Notes: generated by a model from the sequence alone, not told the origin. Numbered from the stretch's first letter, positions 8,165 to 17,537 are shown. The stretch: 64,000 nucleotides of DNA from Lachnospiraceae bacterium (GCA_017623295.1 JAGAPK010000025.1:1-64000), one strand, 5' to 3'. Numbers and translations: made by a program.

Positions 8165-9145
8165 ATGACCACAGTAGGCGACGATGCAGCAAACAGACTG
8201 GCACGACGGAAGCGTGTACAGTTTCTAAAAAAGTTAATCATCTTCATCCTCGTTATGGCGATATTGATTCCAACAATTCTTTGTATTATTCTGGGTGTGC
8301 AGCTTCATAGTGTGCGTAAAGAATTGAAGGAATTGCAGGCACAAGTAAAAGAAACATCTGTTATTTATAGCGCAGATGAAGTGGAAGAAGAGACTGGTGC
8401 CGAAGAGAACACAGATGATTTAGTATCCGGGGTAGATACGTCGGATTTGGATTCAGATTTAACAGATGATGCGACAGACGAGCTGTTGTATGATGAGAAT
8501 GTTCGTAAGGTTTATCTGACTTTTGATGACGGACCTAGCAGTAATACGGAGCAGATTCTGGATATTCTGGCGGAATATGATGTAAAAGCAACTTTCTTCG
8601 TAGTAGGGAAGGAAGAAGAAAAATATCAGGCGTTATATAAAAGGATTGTAGACGAAGGGCATACACTTGGGATGCACTCATACAGTCATAAGTATGACGA
8701 GATTTATCAATCTGTGGACAGCTATGCGCAGGATATGAGTAAATTGCAGGAGTTTCTGTATGATTTGACGGGAGTTGAATGTAAGTTTGCAAGATTTCCC
8801 GGTGGAAGCAGTAATGCAGTCAGCAAGGTAGATATGCGTGAATTGATTGACTATCTGGATGAGCAGGAAATTGTTTATTTCGACTGGAATATTTCTTCCG
8901 GTGATGCGTCCAGCGGCTATATCAGTACCGATGAAATTCTGACCAATTGTATGACACAGCTGCCGCAGTATAAAGAGTGTATTATTTTGATGCATGATGC
9001 GTCAAACAAAGATACAACAGTAGAGGCATTGCCAATGCTAATTGAACAGATTCAGGCAATGGAAGATACCATAATCGTTCCGATAACGGAAGATACGGAA
9101 CCGATACAACATATTAGAAATGACGAAAGAATGGAGGATAATTAG
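8165..9145 (+). CDS. Membrane-anchored polysaccharide deacetylase (NodB family)
   Basis: A 326-aa extracytoplasmic carbohydrate deacetylase, probably acting on peptidoglycan or a wall glycan. A single membrane anchor lies at about residues 22-46 (LIIFILVMAILIPTILCIIL), then a heptad-like stretch and an acidic Ser/Asp-rich linker (about 60-115). The NodB domain has VYLTFDDGPSSNTEQILDIL with the catalytic and metal Asp pair, ATFFVVG, the metal-binding HSYSHKYDEI, the RFPGG motif and a late LMHDAS. The start at 8165 has AGGAG 9 nt upstream; an ATG at 8123 lacks one. The stop is one base before the bactofilin start, so the two are probably translationally coupled. Confidence 0.9.
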   Translation: MTTVGDDAANRLARRKRVQFLKKLIIFILVMAILIPTILCIILGVQLHSVRKELKELQAQVKETSVIYSADEVEEETGAEENTDDLVSGVDTSDLDSDLTDDATDELLYDENVRKVYLTFDDGPSSNTEQILDILAEYDVKATFFVVGKEEEKYQALYKRIVDEGHTLGMHSYSHKYDEIYQSVDSYAQDMSKLQEFLYDLTGVECKFARFPGGSSNAVSKVDMRELIDYLDEQEIVYFDWNISSGDASSGYISTDEILTNCMTQLPQYKECIILMHDASNKDTTVEALPMLIEQIQAMEDTIIVPITEDTEPIQHIRNDERMEDN

Positions 9146-9146
9146 G

Positions 9147-9947
9147 ATGGGCTTTTTTTCAGATTTGAAGGAAGATTTATCCCAGGCTGTAAACGAATTG
9201 ATGCCGGAGGAGGAGTTAGAGGCTGCTCTTGCTGCAGAAGGTGTACAGGAGAAAAAAGAACCGGAGAAAGCATCAGGTAATGTTTTTTCACCGGAGGAAT
9301 TGAGTGATATGCTGGACAAGGTGGAAGCAATTGGTAATATCAATGAAAGTGTAAATACAGCACCTGTAGAAAGTGTAAAAGAAGTACAGCAGCATAAAGA
9401 GGAAATCGGTTTGGATACAAAGAAATCCTTCCGGGAAAAAAGAGGGGAAGAGAAGAAAATGGAATTTCAGGCTACAAAAATGATGACAGATGAAACAGCA
9501 ATTGTAACAGAAGGTATGTCTATTACCGGTGATATCAGCTCCGGTGGCTCTTTGGAACTGATTGGTACAGTAAGAGGTAACATTGATATTCTTGGTAAAT
9601 TAAACATAACAGGTGTAATTGAAGGTAACTCCAAAGCAGCAGAGATTTATGCAGAGGGTGCAAAGGTTACTGGAGAGATTAACAGCCAGGGCAGCGTTAA
9701 AATCGGCCAGAGCTCTGTTGTTATCGGTAATATTTCTGCAACAAGTGCAGTTATTGCAGGTGCGGTAAAAGGTGATATCGATGTAAAAGGACCGGTTATT
9801 CTGGATACATCAGCAATCGTTATGGGTAACATTAAATCCAAATCGGTTCAGATTAACAATGGTGCGGTTATTGAAGGTATGTGTTCACAGTGCTATGCAG
9901 AAGTTAACCCAACATCCTTCTTTGATGAAATTAAGAAAAAGAAATAA
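9147..9947 (+). CDS. Bactofilin-family cytoskeletal protein
   Basis: A 266-aa protein of the polymer-forming bactofilin family. The first 115 residues are an acidic, mostly unstructured arm starting MGFFSDLKEDLSQAV. The core (about 120-250) is a right-handed beta-helix of short glycine-punctuated repeats: GMSITGDISSGGSLELIGTV, GNIDILGKLNITGVIEGN, AVIAGAVKGDIDVKGPVI. A lysine-rich tail follows. GGAGG lies 9 nt before ATG 9147, inside the end of the deacetylase gene. Bactofilins scaffold wall-modifying enzymes and shape cells, so pairing with a wall deacetylase is functionally coherent. Confidence 0.9.
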   Translation: MGFFSDLKEDLSQAVNELMPEEELEAALAAEGVQEKKEPEKASGNVFSPEELSDMLDKVEAIGNINESVNTAPVESVKEVQQHKEEIGLDTKKSFREKRGEEKKMEFQATKMMTDETAIVTEGMSITGDISSGGSLELIGTVRGNIDILGKLNITGVIEGNSKAAEIYAEGAKVTGEINSQGSVKIGQSSVVIGNISATSAVIAGAVKGDIDVKGPVILDTSAIVMGNIKSKSVQINNGAVIEGMCSQCYAEVNPTSFFDEIKKKK

Positions 9948-9978
9948 GTTTCAAATAGCATAACAGGAGAGTAGAAAA

Positions 9979-10674
9979 ATGCAGCGTATTCTATTGAAGT
10001 TAAGTGGGGAAGCATTAGCCGGAGATAAAAAGACCGGATTTGATGAAGAAACAGTACGTGGCGTTGCCATGCAGGTAAAACAGCTTGTGGATGATGGCAT
10101 CCAGGTTGGTATTGTAATCGGAGGCGGAAATTTCTGGAGAGGTCGTTCCAGTGAGAACATTGACAGAACGAAAGCCGATCAGATTGGTATGTTGGCAACT
10201 ATTATGAACTGTATTTATGTATCTGAAATTTTCCGTTCTGTTGGAATGATGACAAATATTCTTACTCCTTTTGAGTGTGGTTCTTTTACCAAACTTTTCT
10301 CAAAAGACAGAGCCAATAAATACTTTTCCAAAAATATGGTAGTATTTTTTGCAGGTGGTACAGGACATCCTTATTTCTCAACAGATACAGGAGTTGTGCT
10401 TCGTGCGATAGAAGTGGATGCAGATGTGATTCTGCTTGCAAAAGCGGTGGATGGTGTTTATGATGATGACCCAAGAACCAATCCGGCAGCTAAGAAATAC
10501 GATGAAGTATCAATTGACGAAGTAATTGAGAAAAACCTTCAGGTAGTTGATATGACTGCATCGATTTTGGCAAGAGATAATAAAATGCCTATGTGGGTAT
10601 TTGGTTTAAATGAAGAAAACAGTATCGTAAATACGGTAAAAGGCAATTTTAACGGAACAAAAGTTACTGTTTAA
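9979..10674 (+). CDS. pyrH: Uridylate kinase (UMP kinase)
   Basis: Phosphorylates UMP to UDP in pyrimidine nucleotide synthesis; 231 aa, normal for the hexameric bacterial enzyme. Visible motifs are LKLSGEALAGD at the N-terminus, GIVIGGGNFWRGR for phosphate binding, FFAGGTGHPYFSTDT and AKAVDGVYDDDP. AGGAGAG lies upstream of the ATG. It stands before frr, as in most bacteria, but is separated from tsf by an 8-kb insertion and follows the bactofilin gene by 31 bp, so it may now be expressed partly from the deacetylase-bactofilin transcript. Confidence 0.97.
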   Translation: MQRILLKLSGEALAGDKKTGFDEETVRGVAMQVKQLVDDGIQVGIVIGGGNFWRGRSSENIDRTKADQIGMLATIMNCIYVSEIFRSVGMMTNILTPFECGSFTKLFSKDRANKYFSKNMVVFFAGGTGHPYFSTDTGVVLRAIEVDADVILLAKAVDGVYDDDPRTNPAAKKYDEVSIDEVIEKNLQVVDMTASILARDNKMPMWVFGLNEENSIVNTVKGNFNGTKVTV

Positions 10675-10738
10675 GCAATTTTTCAGTATGAAATCTTTTT
10701 AAAATGTAAATATAAGAGAGGAAGGTATATTAGAAGAT

Positions 10739-11290
10739 ATGGACGAGAGATTAAAACCATATGATGAGAAAATGAAGAAAGCATATGATTTCCTGGTAAC
10801 GGATTTTGGAACAATCCGCGCAGGTCGTGCAAATCCTCACGTACTTGATAAAATTAAGGTAGATTATTATGGAACACCTACTCCGATTCAGCAGGTAGGT
10901 AACATTACTGTTCCGGAAGCAAGAATGATTCAGATTGCTCCCTGGGAGAAGAACCTTATTAAAGATATTGAGAAAGCAATTATGATGTCTGACGTTGGTA
11001 TTACACCAAGTAACGATGGTGCTGTTATCCGTCTGGTATTCCCTGAATTAACAGAGGAACGCAGAAAAGAACTTGTGAAAGATGTTAAGAAAAAAGGGGA
11101 AGACAACAAAGTTGTTATCCGTAATGCAAGACGCGATGGTAATGATGCGTTTAAGAAACTGGCAAAAGCGGAAGTTTCCGAGGATGAAATTAAAGAGTTG
11201 GAAGAACAGCTGCAGAAATTGACTGATAAATACATCAAGGATATTGATAAACTTGTGGAAGAAAAATCCAAAGAAATCCTTACGGTATAG
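10739..11290 (+). CDS. frr: Ribosome recycling factor
   Basis: Splits post-termination ribosomes together with EF-G; 183 aa, near the usual 185. The conserved FGTIRAGRANPHVLDKIKVD, YYGTPTPIQQVGNI and RKELVKDVKKKGEDNKV segments are present, and the C-terminal half forms the long three-helix bundle. The best start is ATG 10739; its GGAAGG is rather far upstream (about 14 nt), so initiation may be weak. A hairpin terminator follows. Confidence 0.96.
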   Translation: MDERLKPYDEKMKKAYDFLVTDFGTIRAGRANPHVLDKIKVDYYGTPTPIQQVGNITVPEARMIQIAPWEKNLIKDIEKAIMMSDVGITPSNDGAVIRLVFPELTEERRKELVKDVKKKGEDNKVVIRNARRDGNDAFKKLAKAEVSEDEIKELEEQLQKLTDKYIKDIDKLVEEKSKEILTV

Positions 11291-11341
11291 TCGTAAATTC
11301 GATATCAGGTAAAAGAATAAAGAAATGGAGAGGGGATTGCA

Positions 11342-11371
11342 GGACAGTAGTGTATTCTGCTGTCCCTTTTC
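11342..11371 (+). terminator. Terminator after frr
   Basis: GGACAGTAG (11342-11350) pairs with CTGCTGTCC (11357-11365, one G-T pair) around a 6-nt loop, followed by CTTTTC. A TATAAT at 11375-11380 directly downstream may be the -10 of the uppS transcript, but no -35 is clear. Confidence 0.7.
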
Positions 11372-11425
11372 GAGTATAATGGGATTATGCGTATTTTTAT
11401 TAAAATGTAATGTGGAGGCAGTGAT

Positions 11426-12145
11426 ATGGAAGAAGGTATGAAGATACCAAATCATGTGGCAATTATTTTAGATGGCAACGGAAGATGGGCAAAAAGTAAA
11501 GGTATGCCGAGAAATTATGGTCATGTGCAGGGAGCAAAGACAGTTGAGGTTATTTGTGAAGAAGCATACCGGATGGGAATTCAGTATTTAACCGTATATG
11601 CTTTTTCTACGGAAAACTGGAACAGACCGCAGGATGAAGTTGATGCGCTGATGAAGCTTTTGCGCAACTATATGAAAACCTGTTTGAAAACCGCTGCAAA
11701 AAATAATATGTGCGTTCGTGTCATCGGAGATAAGACCAGATTGGATGAGGACATCAGAGCACGAATCGCAGAATTGGAAGAGGCAACAAAAAATAATACA
11801 GGTCTGCATTTTCAGATTGCATTAAATTATGGCGGCAGGGATGAAATTGTTCGTGCAGTAAAGACGTTGGCAGCAAAGGTAGAAGTGGGAGAGTTAAAGA
11901 GCGAGGAAATTACAGAGCAGTTAATCAGTGATACGCTGGATACACATGGTTTGCCGGAGCCGGATTTATTGATTCGTACCTGCAATGAACAGCGCATTTC
12001 CAATTTCTTATTATGGCAGCTTGCCTATACGGAATTCTATTTTACAGAAGTAGCATGGCCGGATTTTTCTAAGGAAGAATTAGAAAAAGCTGTTGCGGCA
12101 TATAATAAAAGGGACAGAAGATATGGCCTTGTGAAGGAGGAGTAA
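11426..12145 (+). CDS. uppS: Undecaprenyl diphosphate synthase (isoprenyl transferase)
   Basis: Cis-prenyltransferase that makes the C55 lipid carrier precursor for wall synthesis, 239 aa. The catalytic Asp sits in AIILDGNGRWAK, followed by GHVQGAKTVE, YAFSTENWNRP and the C-terminal dimer and substrate segment DLLIRTCNEQRISNFLLWQ and YTEFYFTEVAWPDF. The RTCNEQR form has Cys-Asn where many relatives have Ser/Gly-Gly. GGAGG lies 7 nt before the ATG. It heads the uppS-cdsA-dxr-rseP cluster; cdsA begins one base after its stop. Confidence 0.97.
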   Translation: MEEGMKIPNHVAIILDGNGRWAKSKGMPRNYGHVQGAKTVEVICEEAYRMGIQYLTVYAFSTENWNRPQDEVDALMKLLRNYMKTCLKTAAKNNMCVRVIGDKTRLDEDIRARIAELEEATKNNTGLHFQIALNYGGRDEIVRAVKTLAAKVEVGELKSEEITEQLISDTLDTHGLPEPDLLIRTCNEQRISNFLLWQLAYTEFYFTEVAWPDFSKEELEKAVAAYNKRDRRYGLVKEE

Positions 12146-12146
12146 A

Positions 12147-13007
12147 ATGTTTCGAACGAGATTGATTAGCGGAATTATTCTGGTGGTGCTTGCACTGGTG
12201 TCAATTTTGACAGGTGGATGGGTACTTGCCGGTGTGCTTTGTGCAATATCAGTCATTGCTTATCGTGAACTTACAAAAGCGACAGGTGTACATACAGAAG
12301 AGAAGAATTTCAACAGTCTGGAAATAACAGGCAGCCTGTTAATTGTATTTTATTACGTGGCGTTGGCATTTTGCATGCTTCAGACAAATAGCTATGATTT
12401 GTCAGTAGTATATCCGGTTATTACGATAAGCATTGTGATGTCATTCATTACTTTTATGTTTGTTTATGTGTTTAGTTTCCCGAAATACAAGGCGGGACAG
12501 GTGATGGCAGCTTTTTTTGAACTGATTTATGCGCCGATACTGCTTTCCTTTATTTTTATGATAAGAGAAGGATGGAGTTATGGAGTTTATCTGGTATGGC
12601 TTGTCTTTTTCTGTTCCTGGGGAAGTGATACCTTTGCATATTGTGTAGGTGTTTTATTTGGAAAACATAAAATGGCACCGAAGCTTAGTCCGAAAAAGTC
12701 CATAGAAGGTGCAGTTGGCGGCGTTGTTGGTGCGGCTGTTTTATTCGGACTGTATACTTATTTCGTAATCAATCCATTTACCGAAGAAGTATTCTGGATT
12801 CACTGGGGCAGTGCTATGTGTCTTGGTGCAGTAGGAGCACTTGTTTCGATGGTTGGAGATTTAGCAGCATCTGCGATTAAGAGAGATCATGAAATTAAAG
12901 ATTACGGAAAACTGATACCGGGACATGGCGGCATTATGGACCGTTTTGACAGTGTCATTATTGCGGCACCACTTATCTTTATTGGATTAGCATTGATTAC
13001 ACCATAA
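12147..13007 (+). CDS. cdsA: Phosphatidate cytidylyltransferase (CDP-diglyceride synthase)
   Basis: Polytopic membrane enzyme that makes CDP-diacylglycerol from CTP and phosphatidate; 286 aa. Multiple hydrophobic helices span the sequence, and the signature region is intact near the C-terminus (DLAASAIKRDHEIKDYGKLI, then PGHGGIMDRFDSVI). The ribosome binding site (AAGGAGG) lies inside the last codons of uppS, and the ATG follows the uppS stop by one base, so the two are coupled. Confidence 0.96.
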   Translation: MFRTRLISGIILVVLALVSILTGGWVLAGVLCAISVIAYRELTKATGVHTEEKNFNSLEITGSLLIVFYYVALAFCMLQTNSYDLSVVYPVITISIVMSFITFMFVYVFSFPKYKAGQVMAAFFELIYAPILLSFIFMIREGWSYGVYLVWLVFFCSWGSDTFAYCVGVLFGKHKMAPKLSPKKSIEGAVGGVVGAAVLFGLYTYFVINPFTEEVFWIHWGSAMCLGAVGALVSMVGDLAASAIKRDHEIKDYGKLIPGHGGIMDRFDSVIIAAPLIFIGLALITP

Positions 13008-13052
13008 TCATTTTTGAGGATTGAAGAGAAGATACAATAGATGGAGGAGAGC

Positions 13053-14198
13053 ATGAAAAAAATAGCAATACTGGGTTCAACCGGTTCTATTGGAACCCAG
13101 ACACTTGAAATAGTAAGAAACAATCCTGATTTAAAAGTAGTTGCTATGGCAGCGGGCACAAATGTTTCTTTAATGGAGGAACAAATCAGAGAGTTTAAAC
13201 CGCAAAAGGTTGCTATGTGGAGTGAACAGGCAGCAAATGACCTTCGTACACGAATCGCAGATACGAATGTGGAAGTTGTTTATGGGATGGAAGGTCTTTT
13301 AGAAGTTTCCGCAATGGATGAAATGGAAGTATTAGTGACAGCGATTGTGGGAATGATTGGTATAAGACCTACGATTGCTGCGATTGAACATGGTAAAGCG
13401 ATTGCACTGGCAAACAAAGAAACTCTGGTAACAGCAGGCCACATTATTATGCCGCTTGCAGCAAAGCATAATGTACCGATTTTGCCGGTAGATAGTGAAC
13501 ACAGCGCAATTTTTCAGTCTATGAATGGGGAAAATAAGGAGCGAATCAGTAAGATTATTCTGACAGCATCCGGTGGTCCATTTCGTGGAAAAAGCAGAGA
13601 AGAACTGGAAAATATGACGGTAGAAGATGCACTTAAGCATCCAAACTGGTCTATGGGAAAAAAAGTAACCATTGATTCAGCTTCTCTGGTTAACAAAGGT
13701 CTTGAAGTAATGGAAGCAAAATGGTTGTTTGATGTTCCGTTAGAGAAAATTCAGGTAGTGATTCATCCACAGAGTATTATTCATTCGGCAGTAGAATACG
13801 TGGATGGCGGTATTATGGCACAGCTTGGTACACCGGATATGAAATTACCGATTCAGTATGCACTTTTTTATCCGGACAGAAGACCGATGGATGGAAAAAG
13901 AGTAGACTTTTTTGCTTTAAAACAGCTTACCTTTGAGGAGCCGGATACGAAAACGTTCCGAGGCTTGCAACTTGCCTATGATGCAGCCAAAACGGGCGGT
14001 AGTCTTCCAACGGTATTTAATGCAGCAAATGAAAGGGCAGTTGCGTTGTTATTACAGAAGAAGATTCGTTTCTTACAGATACCGGAATTAATTGAGCAGT
14101 CTATGGAACATCATAAAGTAATTGCAAATCCTTCTGTAGATGAAATTTTACAGGCGGAAGCAGAAACCTATGAATATATTAAGCAGGTGATGAGTTAA
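13053..14198 (+). CDS. dxr: 1-deoxy-D-xylulose 5-phosphate reductoisomerase
   Basis: Second enzyme of the MEP isoprenoid pathway; converts DXP to MEP with NADPH. It has 381 aa. The N-terminal nucleotide-binding loop is AILGSTGSIGTQTLEI; the metal and substrate region shows ANKETLVTAG, PVDSEHSAIFQ and the catalytic-loop segment LTASGGPFRGKSREEL; KHPNWSMGKKVTIDSA is also typical. The start at 13053 has GGAGG 5 nt upstream, better than the ATG at 13041. Its stop TAA shares a base with the rseP ATG. With ispG 5 kb downstream it marks the MEP route. Confidence 0.97.
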   Translation: MKKIAILGSTGSIGTQTLEIVRNNPDLKVVAMAAGTNVSLMEEQIREFKPQKVAMWSEQAANDLRTRIADTNVEVVYGMEGLLEVSAMDEMEVLVTAIVGMIGIRPTIAAIEHGKAIALANKETLVTAGHIIMPLAAKHNVPILPVDSEHSAIFQSMNGENKERISKIILTASGGPFRGKSREELENMTVEDALKHPNWSMGKKVTIDSASLVNKGLEVMEAKWLFDVPLEKIQVVIHPQSIIHSAVEYVDGGIMAQLGTPDMKLPIQYALFYPDRRPMDGKRVDFFALKQLTFEEPDTKTFRGLQLAYDAAKTGGSLPTVFNAANERAVALLLQKKIRFLQIPELIEQSMEHHKVIANPSVDEILQAEAETYEYIKQVMS

Positions 14199-15250
14199 TG
14201 GCAACAATTATTTTATTTTTAGTTATTTTTGGGATTGTTGTAATATCCCATGAGTTTGGACATTTTATCATTGGAAAAAAGAATGGCATTCGTGTTGTAG
14301 AGTTTGCAGTCGGTATGGGACCGACACTGTTTTCTTTTACGAAGGGTGAAACAAAATATTCTCTGAAGCTATTGCCACTTGGCGGAGCCTGTATGTTTGA
14401 TGGAGAAGATGGTGTTGCAGCAGAAGATGGCGTGCAGGATGAGCATTCTTTTTTGTCGGCTAATGTATGGGCAAGAATTTCGACTGTTTTTGCAGGACCG
14501 TTATTTAACTTCCTGCTTGCATTTGTTTTCTCTCTGATTATTGTGGCATTTACCGGAACCGACAGACCGATTGTTCAGGAACTTATGGAAAATTCGGCAG
14601 CAGGAGAAGCTGGTATTCAGGTAGGGGATGAAATAATCAGTATCAATGGTGAAAGAATCCATCTTTATCGGGAAGTCAGTTTGATTTCTGCGTTGAATAG
14701 AGGTCAGACTATGGATATCGTGATAAAAAGAGACGGCGAAAAACACGAAGTAGCACTGACACCGAGATATAGTGAAGAGGATGGAAGATATTATATTGGT
14801 CTGGTTGGAGCCGGAGAATATATGAAATGTAATCCGGCGCAGGTGTTCCAATATGGATGGTATGAAGTGAAGTATTGGGTAAAAGCTACTTATAAGAGTC
14901 TTCTTATGCTGCTTCAGGGGCAGGCGACAAAAGATGATGTTTCCGGTCCGATTGGTATTGCACAGTTTGTAGGAGACACTTATGAAGAAGTTAAGCCATA
15001 TGGTATTTCTTCGATTATCTTTACGATGATGAATATTGTTATTTTGTTATCGGTCAATCTGGGTATCATGAATCTGTTGCCGCTTCCGGCACTGGATGGT
15101 GGGCGACTGGTATTTATGTTTATCGAAGTTATTCGTGGAAAGCCGATATCACCGGAGAAAGAAGGAATGGTGCACTTTGCCGGACTGGTAGTATTTATGA
15201 TACTGATGGTATTTATTATGTACAATGATATTGCAAGAATTTTTCAGTAA
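14198..15250 (+). CDS. rseP: Site-2 intramembrane metalloprotease RseP/RasP
   Basis: Zinc intramembrane protease of the M50 family, 350 aa, which clears membrane protein remnants and anti-sigma factors. The first helix holds the zinc site VVISHEFGHFIIGKK; the third active-site motif appears as NLLPLPALDGGRLVFMFIE near residue 295. Between them lies one PDZ domain (about 125-205, with AAGEAGIQVGDEIISINGER). Several transmembrane helices are visible. It starts on the last base of the dxr stop codon. In related genomes ispG follows directly; here a 4.7-kb block intervenes. Confidence 0.95.
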   Translation: MATIILFLVIFGIVVISHEFGHFIIGKKNGIRVVEFAVGMGPTLFSFTKGETKYSLKLLPLGGACMFDGEDGVAAEDGVQDEHSFLSANVWARISTVFAGPLFNFLLAFVFSLIIVAFTGTDRPIVQELMENSAAGEAGIQVGDEIISINGERIHLYREVSLISALNRGQTMDIVIKRDGEKHEVALTPRYSEEDGRYYIGLVGAGEYMKCNPAQVFQYGWYEVKYWVKATYKSLLMLLQGQATKDDVSGPIGIAQFVGDTYEEVKPYGISSIIFTMMNIVILLSVNLGIMNLLPLPALDGGRLVFMFIEVIRGKPISPEKEGMVHFAGLVVFMILMVFIMYNDIARIFQ

Positions 15251-15305
15251 TTATTATCAGTAGGAATAATCGAATAAAAATGTTTTCAATCATAATATAA
15301 AGGAA

Positions 15306-15340
15306 AGCAGTTACATCGGATAAGGTGTAGCTGTTTTTTT
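15306..15340 (+). terminator. Terminator after rseP
   Basis: A 12-bp stem with G-T pairs (15306-15317 with 15324-15335) around a 6-nt loop runs into a seven-T tract. It ends the uppS-rseP transcript. Confidence 0.8.
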
Positions 15341-15432
15341 AGTGTTATAGGAAATAGGTACTATTTTTGTCTAATATAGCATAAGAATAATTGGACAAAA
15401 TACACAAAAACAAAGGAAAAAACGTTGTTAAA

Positions 15433-15460
15433 TTGACAAAATATACAATGATGATATAAT
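15433..15460 (+). promoter_or_regulatory. Promoter of the chemoreceptor gene
   Basis: Consensus TTGACA (15433-15438), a 16-bp spacer and TATAAT (15455-15460), about 85 bp before the start codon. Confidence 0.75.
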
Positions 15461-15544
15461 GGAACTATATAAGAATTAAGTATTTTAATAGAAATACTTT
15501 AATCAAAGTTTATTATATAAACACAAGGGGTAGGAGGTAGTAGT

Positions 15545-17090
15545 ATGGGTAAAAAGAAAACAGCAGTTGAGGTGTATTTGTCTACGGTATTTAAGTGGGG
15601 ACTTATCATATTGGTGTGTGCATGTATGTGTGCTACAACTATGTTTACAGTAGAAAAAGTTATTGGATTGTATCCGACGGTTCCCTGGCTTGCTACAATT
15701 TTATTCGGACTTATGGATATTACATTTTTCATAATTGCAATCGTGATTGTAAAAACATCCTTTGATGCGGATGGGGATTTGAAAGACGGAAGATTGAAAT
15801 TAGGTAAAATCTTTTCAACTTGTGTTTTAGTTATACAGTGGAATTATCTCTTATATATGATTCCATCCAGAACTTTTTGGGGATTTTTTGTTTTTCTTTT
15901 TGATTTTGATAGCATTTTTCCTGGATATTAAATTGTTATTGGGTAATGGATTGGCTTGCATGATTTCACTTTTCATTGCATGGGGAGTACGTGGAACCAA
16001 TCTTATGCCGGTAAAAGATGAGTTGTTTGTTACAGATATTGCATTGTGTCTGGTTGCACTTGTATTATCTTTGGCAGGATTACTTATTTTTGTATTCTTT
16101 GTAGCACACTTTCTGGTAAATGCCAAAAAAGATGAGTTAGAAAAGAACAACGAACAGGTTATGAGTGTGTTAGCTTCCGTGCAGAGATTATCAGAGGGAT
16201 TGTATACTGCAGGGAATACTCTTTCACAGGTTTCAGAAAATGAAAGCGCTTCAGCAGAAGAATTAGCAGCAACGAGTGAGCAATTAGTAGAGAGTAGCAA
16301 TATACTTAGTTCAAGAACCGAGGAAAGCATGTCAAATCTCGCTGAGTTGAATGAGTGGGCAGAAGTAGTTGCGGATAATGTGGAGAAGGTAGAAACAACT
16401 TCCAAAGACTTGCTTGACAAATCATTAGAGAATGAAAAATTGTTAAATGATTTACATGTTATTAATGGCGAAGTATCTGAATCCATGAAAGCCACAACGG
16501 ATATTGCACAGAAACTGTCTGATGCAGTACAGAAAATAGGTGTTACCTTAAAATTGATAAGCGATATTTCTTCTTCTACTAACTTATTAGCTTTAAATGC
16601 TTCCATTGAAGCAGCAAGAGCTGGAGAAGCCGGTAAAGGCTTTGCAGTTGTTGCAACGGAAGTTGGCAATCTGGCAAATAGTACACAGGAATCTTTAAAG
16701 GAGGTAGAGTCTGTTATTGAATTAGTACAGAATAATGTTAGAGAGATTACCGTGCAAATTGAAGAAAACTCTACGAAATTAGGAACACAGAATGAATATT
16801 TTGCAAACGTATTTGCAAGTATGAAGGATATGACAGAACTACTGAATACTTCGGTTAGTGCAATCACTACAATGGGTGATGCTCATAGCAAACAAGCGGA
16901 AGTTATTAAGAAGACAGTTTCTATCAACCAGGATATTGCAGAAAGCATTCGAAATGAGAATGAACAGTTCAATTCCATTAATGCAATGGTAGAGAATAAT
17001 GCTAACGATACGGCAGAAGTAGCTACTCAGGCAAGTGCTATCAATGAAATGGTTGATGAAATGAGCCGAATTTTGAGAAGTAATGAATAA
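15545..17090 (+). pseudogene. Membrane methyl-accepting chemotaxis protein, frameshifted
   Basis: The gene would encode about 514 aa: five or six transmembrane helices with short loops and no large extracellular domain, then a cytoplasmic signalling domain. The hairpin tip is textbook ([20 protein letters not shown], then [20 protein letters not shown]). The frame breaks in the T-rich run at about 15884-15902: the first part ends at 15931, and the rest reads in the +1 frame from the same place. Removing one T from the six-T run (15884-15889) gives continuous membrane-helix sequence ([18 protein letters not shown]). The cause may be a real mutation, a reversible slippage or an assembly error. 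Own promoter and terminator are present. Confidence 0.85.
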
Positions 17091-17110
17091 ATGATATGAA
17101 ATAGTTTTTG

Positions 17111-17139
17111 GGACTACTCGAAAGAGTAGTCCTTATTTT
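17111..17139 (+). terminator. Terminator after the chemoreceptor
   Basis: GGACTACTC, a GAAA tetraloop and GAGTAGTCC form a perfect 9-bp stem (17111-17132), followed by TTATTTTT. Confidence 0.92.
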
Positions 17140-17188
17140 TCTCTGATTTTACTAAATAGACCCCCGAAATTTTGGACAGGTTGTATTC

Positions 17189-17353
17189 TTGTCAAAAAGA
17201 AAGAAGAAGGGTATAATCTGATTATTCTATAATTCTTAAATTCTTTTGCAGTGTAATCGCTGCGTATTCCGAGATAAGAAGGAAGCAGGAAGAGAAATTA
17301 ACGGTCTTTGATAACTTAATAGGCTTTACAAACAAACTCTTTTTCGATAAAAT
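17189..17353 (+). promoter_or_regulatory. Two tandem promoters before the first small protein gene
   Basis: P1 is TTGTCA (17189-17194), 17 bp, TATAAT (17212-17217). P2 is TTTACA (17325-17330), 17 bp, TAAAAT (17348-17353), the same boxes as at the HD-GYP gene. Both point at the 50-codon frame starting at 17385. Confidence 0.6.
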
Positions 17354-17384
17354 ATATTTATTAAAAAGAAAAGGAGTGAGGAAA

Positions 17385-17537
17385 GTGAGTGATGATGGAA
17401 TGAACAGAGATGAATTATCTGCATGGGCATTGTCTATGAAGAAGTTGCTTGAACATGGATTGGTAAGCGATACGATTGAGGTCTTGAATTCGGTTATATT
17501 AACAAATGAACCGAAAGCAGGTGCAGAAACAGTGTAG
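17385..17537 (+). CDS. Small hypothetical protein (50 aa)
   Basis: A GTG at 17385 with GGAG (17373-17376) 8 nt upstream opens a 50-codon frame reading MSDDGMNRDELSAWALSMKK onward, ending in GAETV at 17537. An internal ATG at 17400 is an alternative start. The peptide is predicted helical, with no membrane segment or cysteine. Two good promoters precede it and a hairpin follows, which supports expression. Family unknown. It lies just upstream of the PP2C gene; a similar-sized helical peptide lies after the kinase gene. Confidence 0.55.
   Translation: MSDDGMNRDELSAWALSMKKLLEHGLVSDTIEVLNSVILTNEPKAGAETV

Noticed and set aside
15851..16867. A 338-aa minus-strand open frame
   Set aside because: It is exactly antisense to the chemoreceptor signalling domain, is Ser/Thr/Asn-rich from reversed coding sequence, and resembles no protein family.
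17140..17188. Possible end of an insertion sequence (GACCCCCGAAATTTTGG)
   Set aside because: No matching inverted end, target duplication or transposase frame is present nearby.
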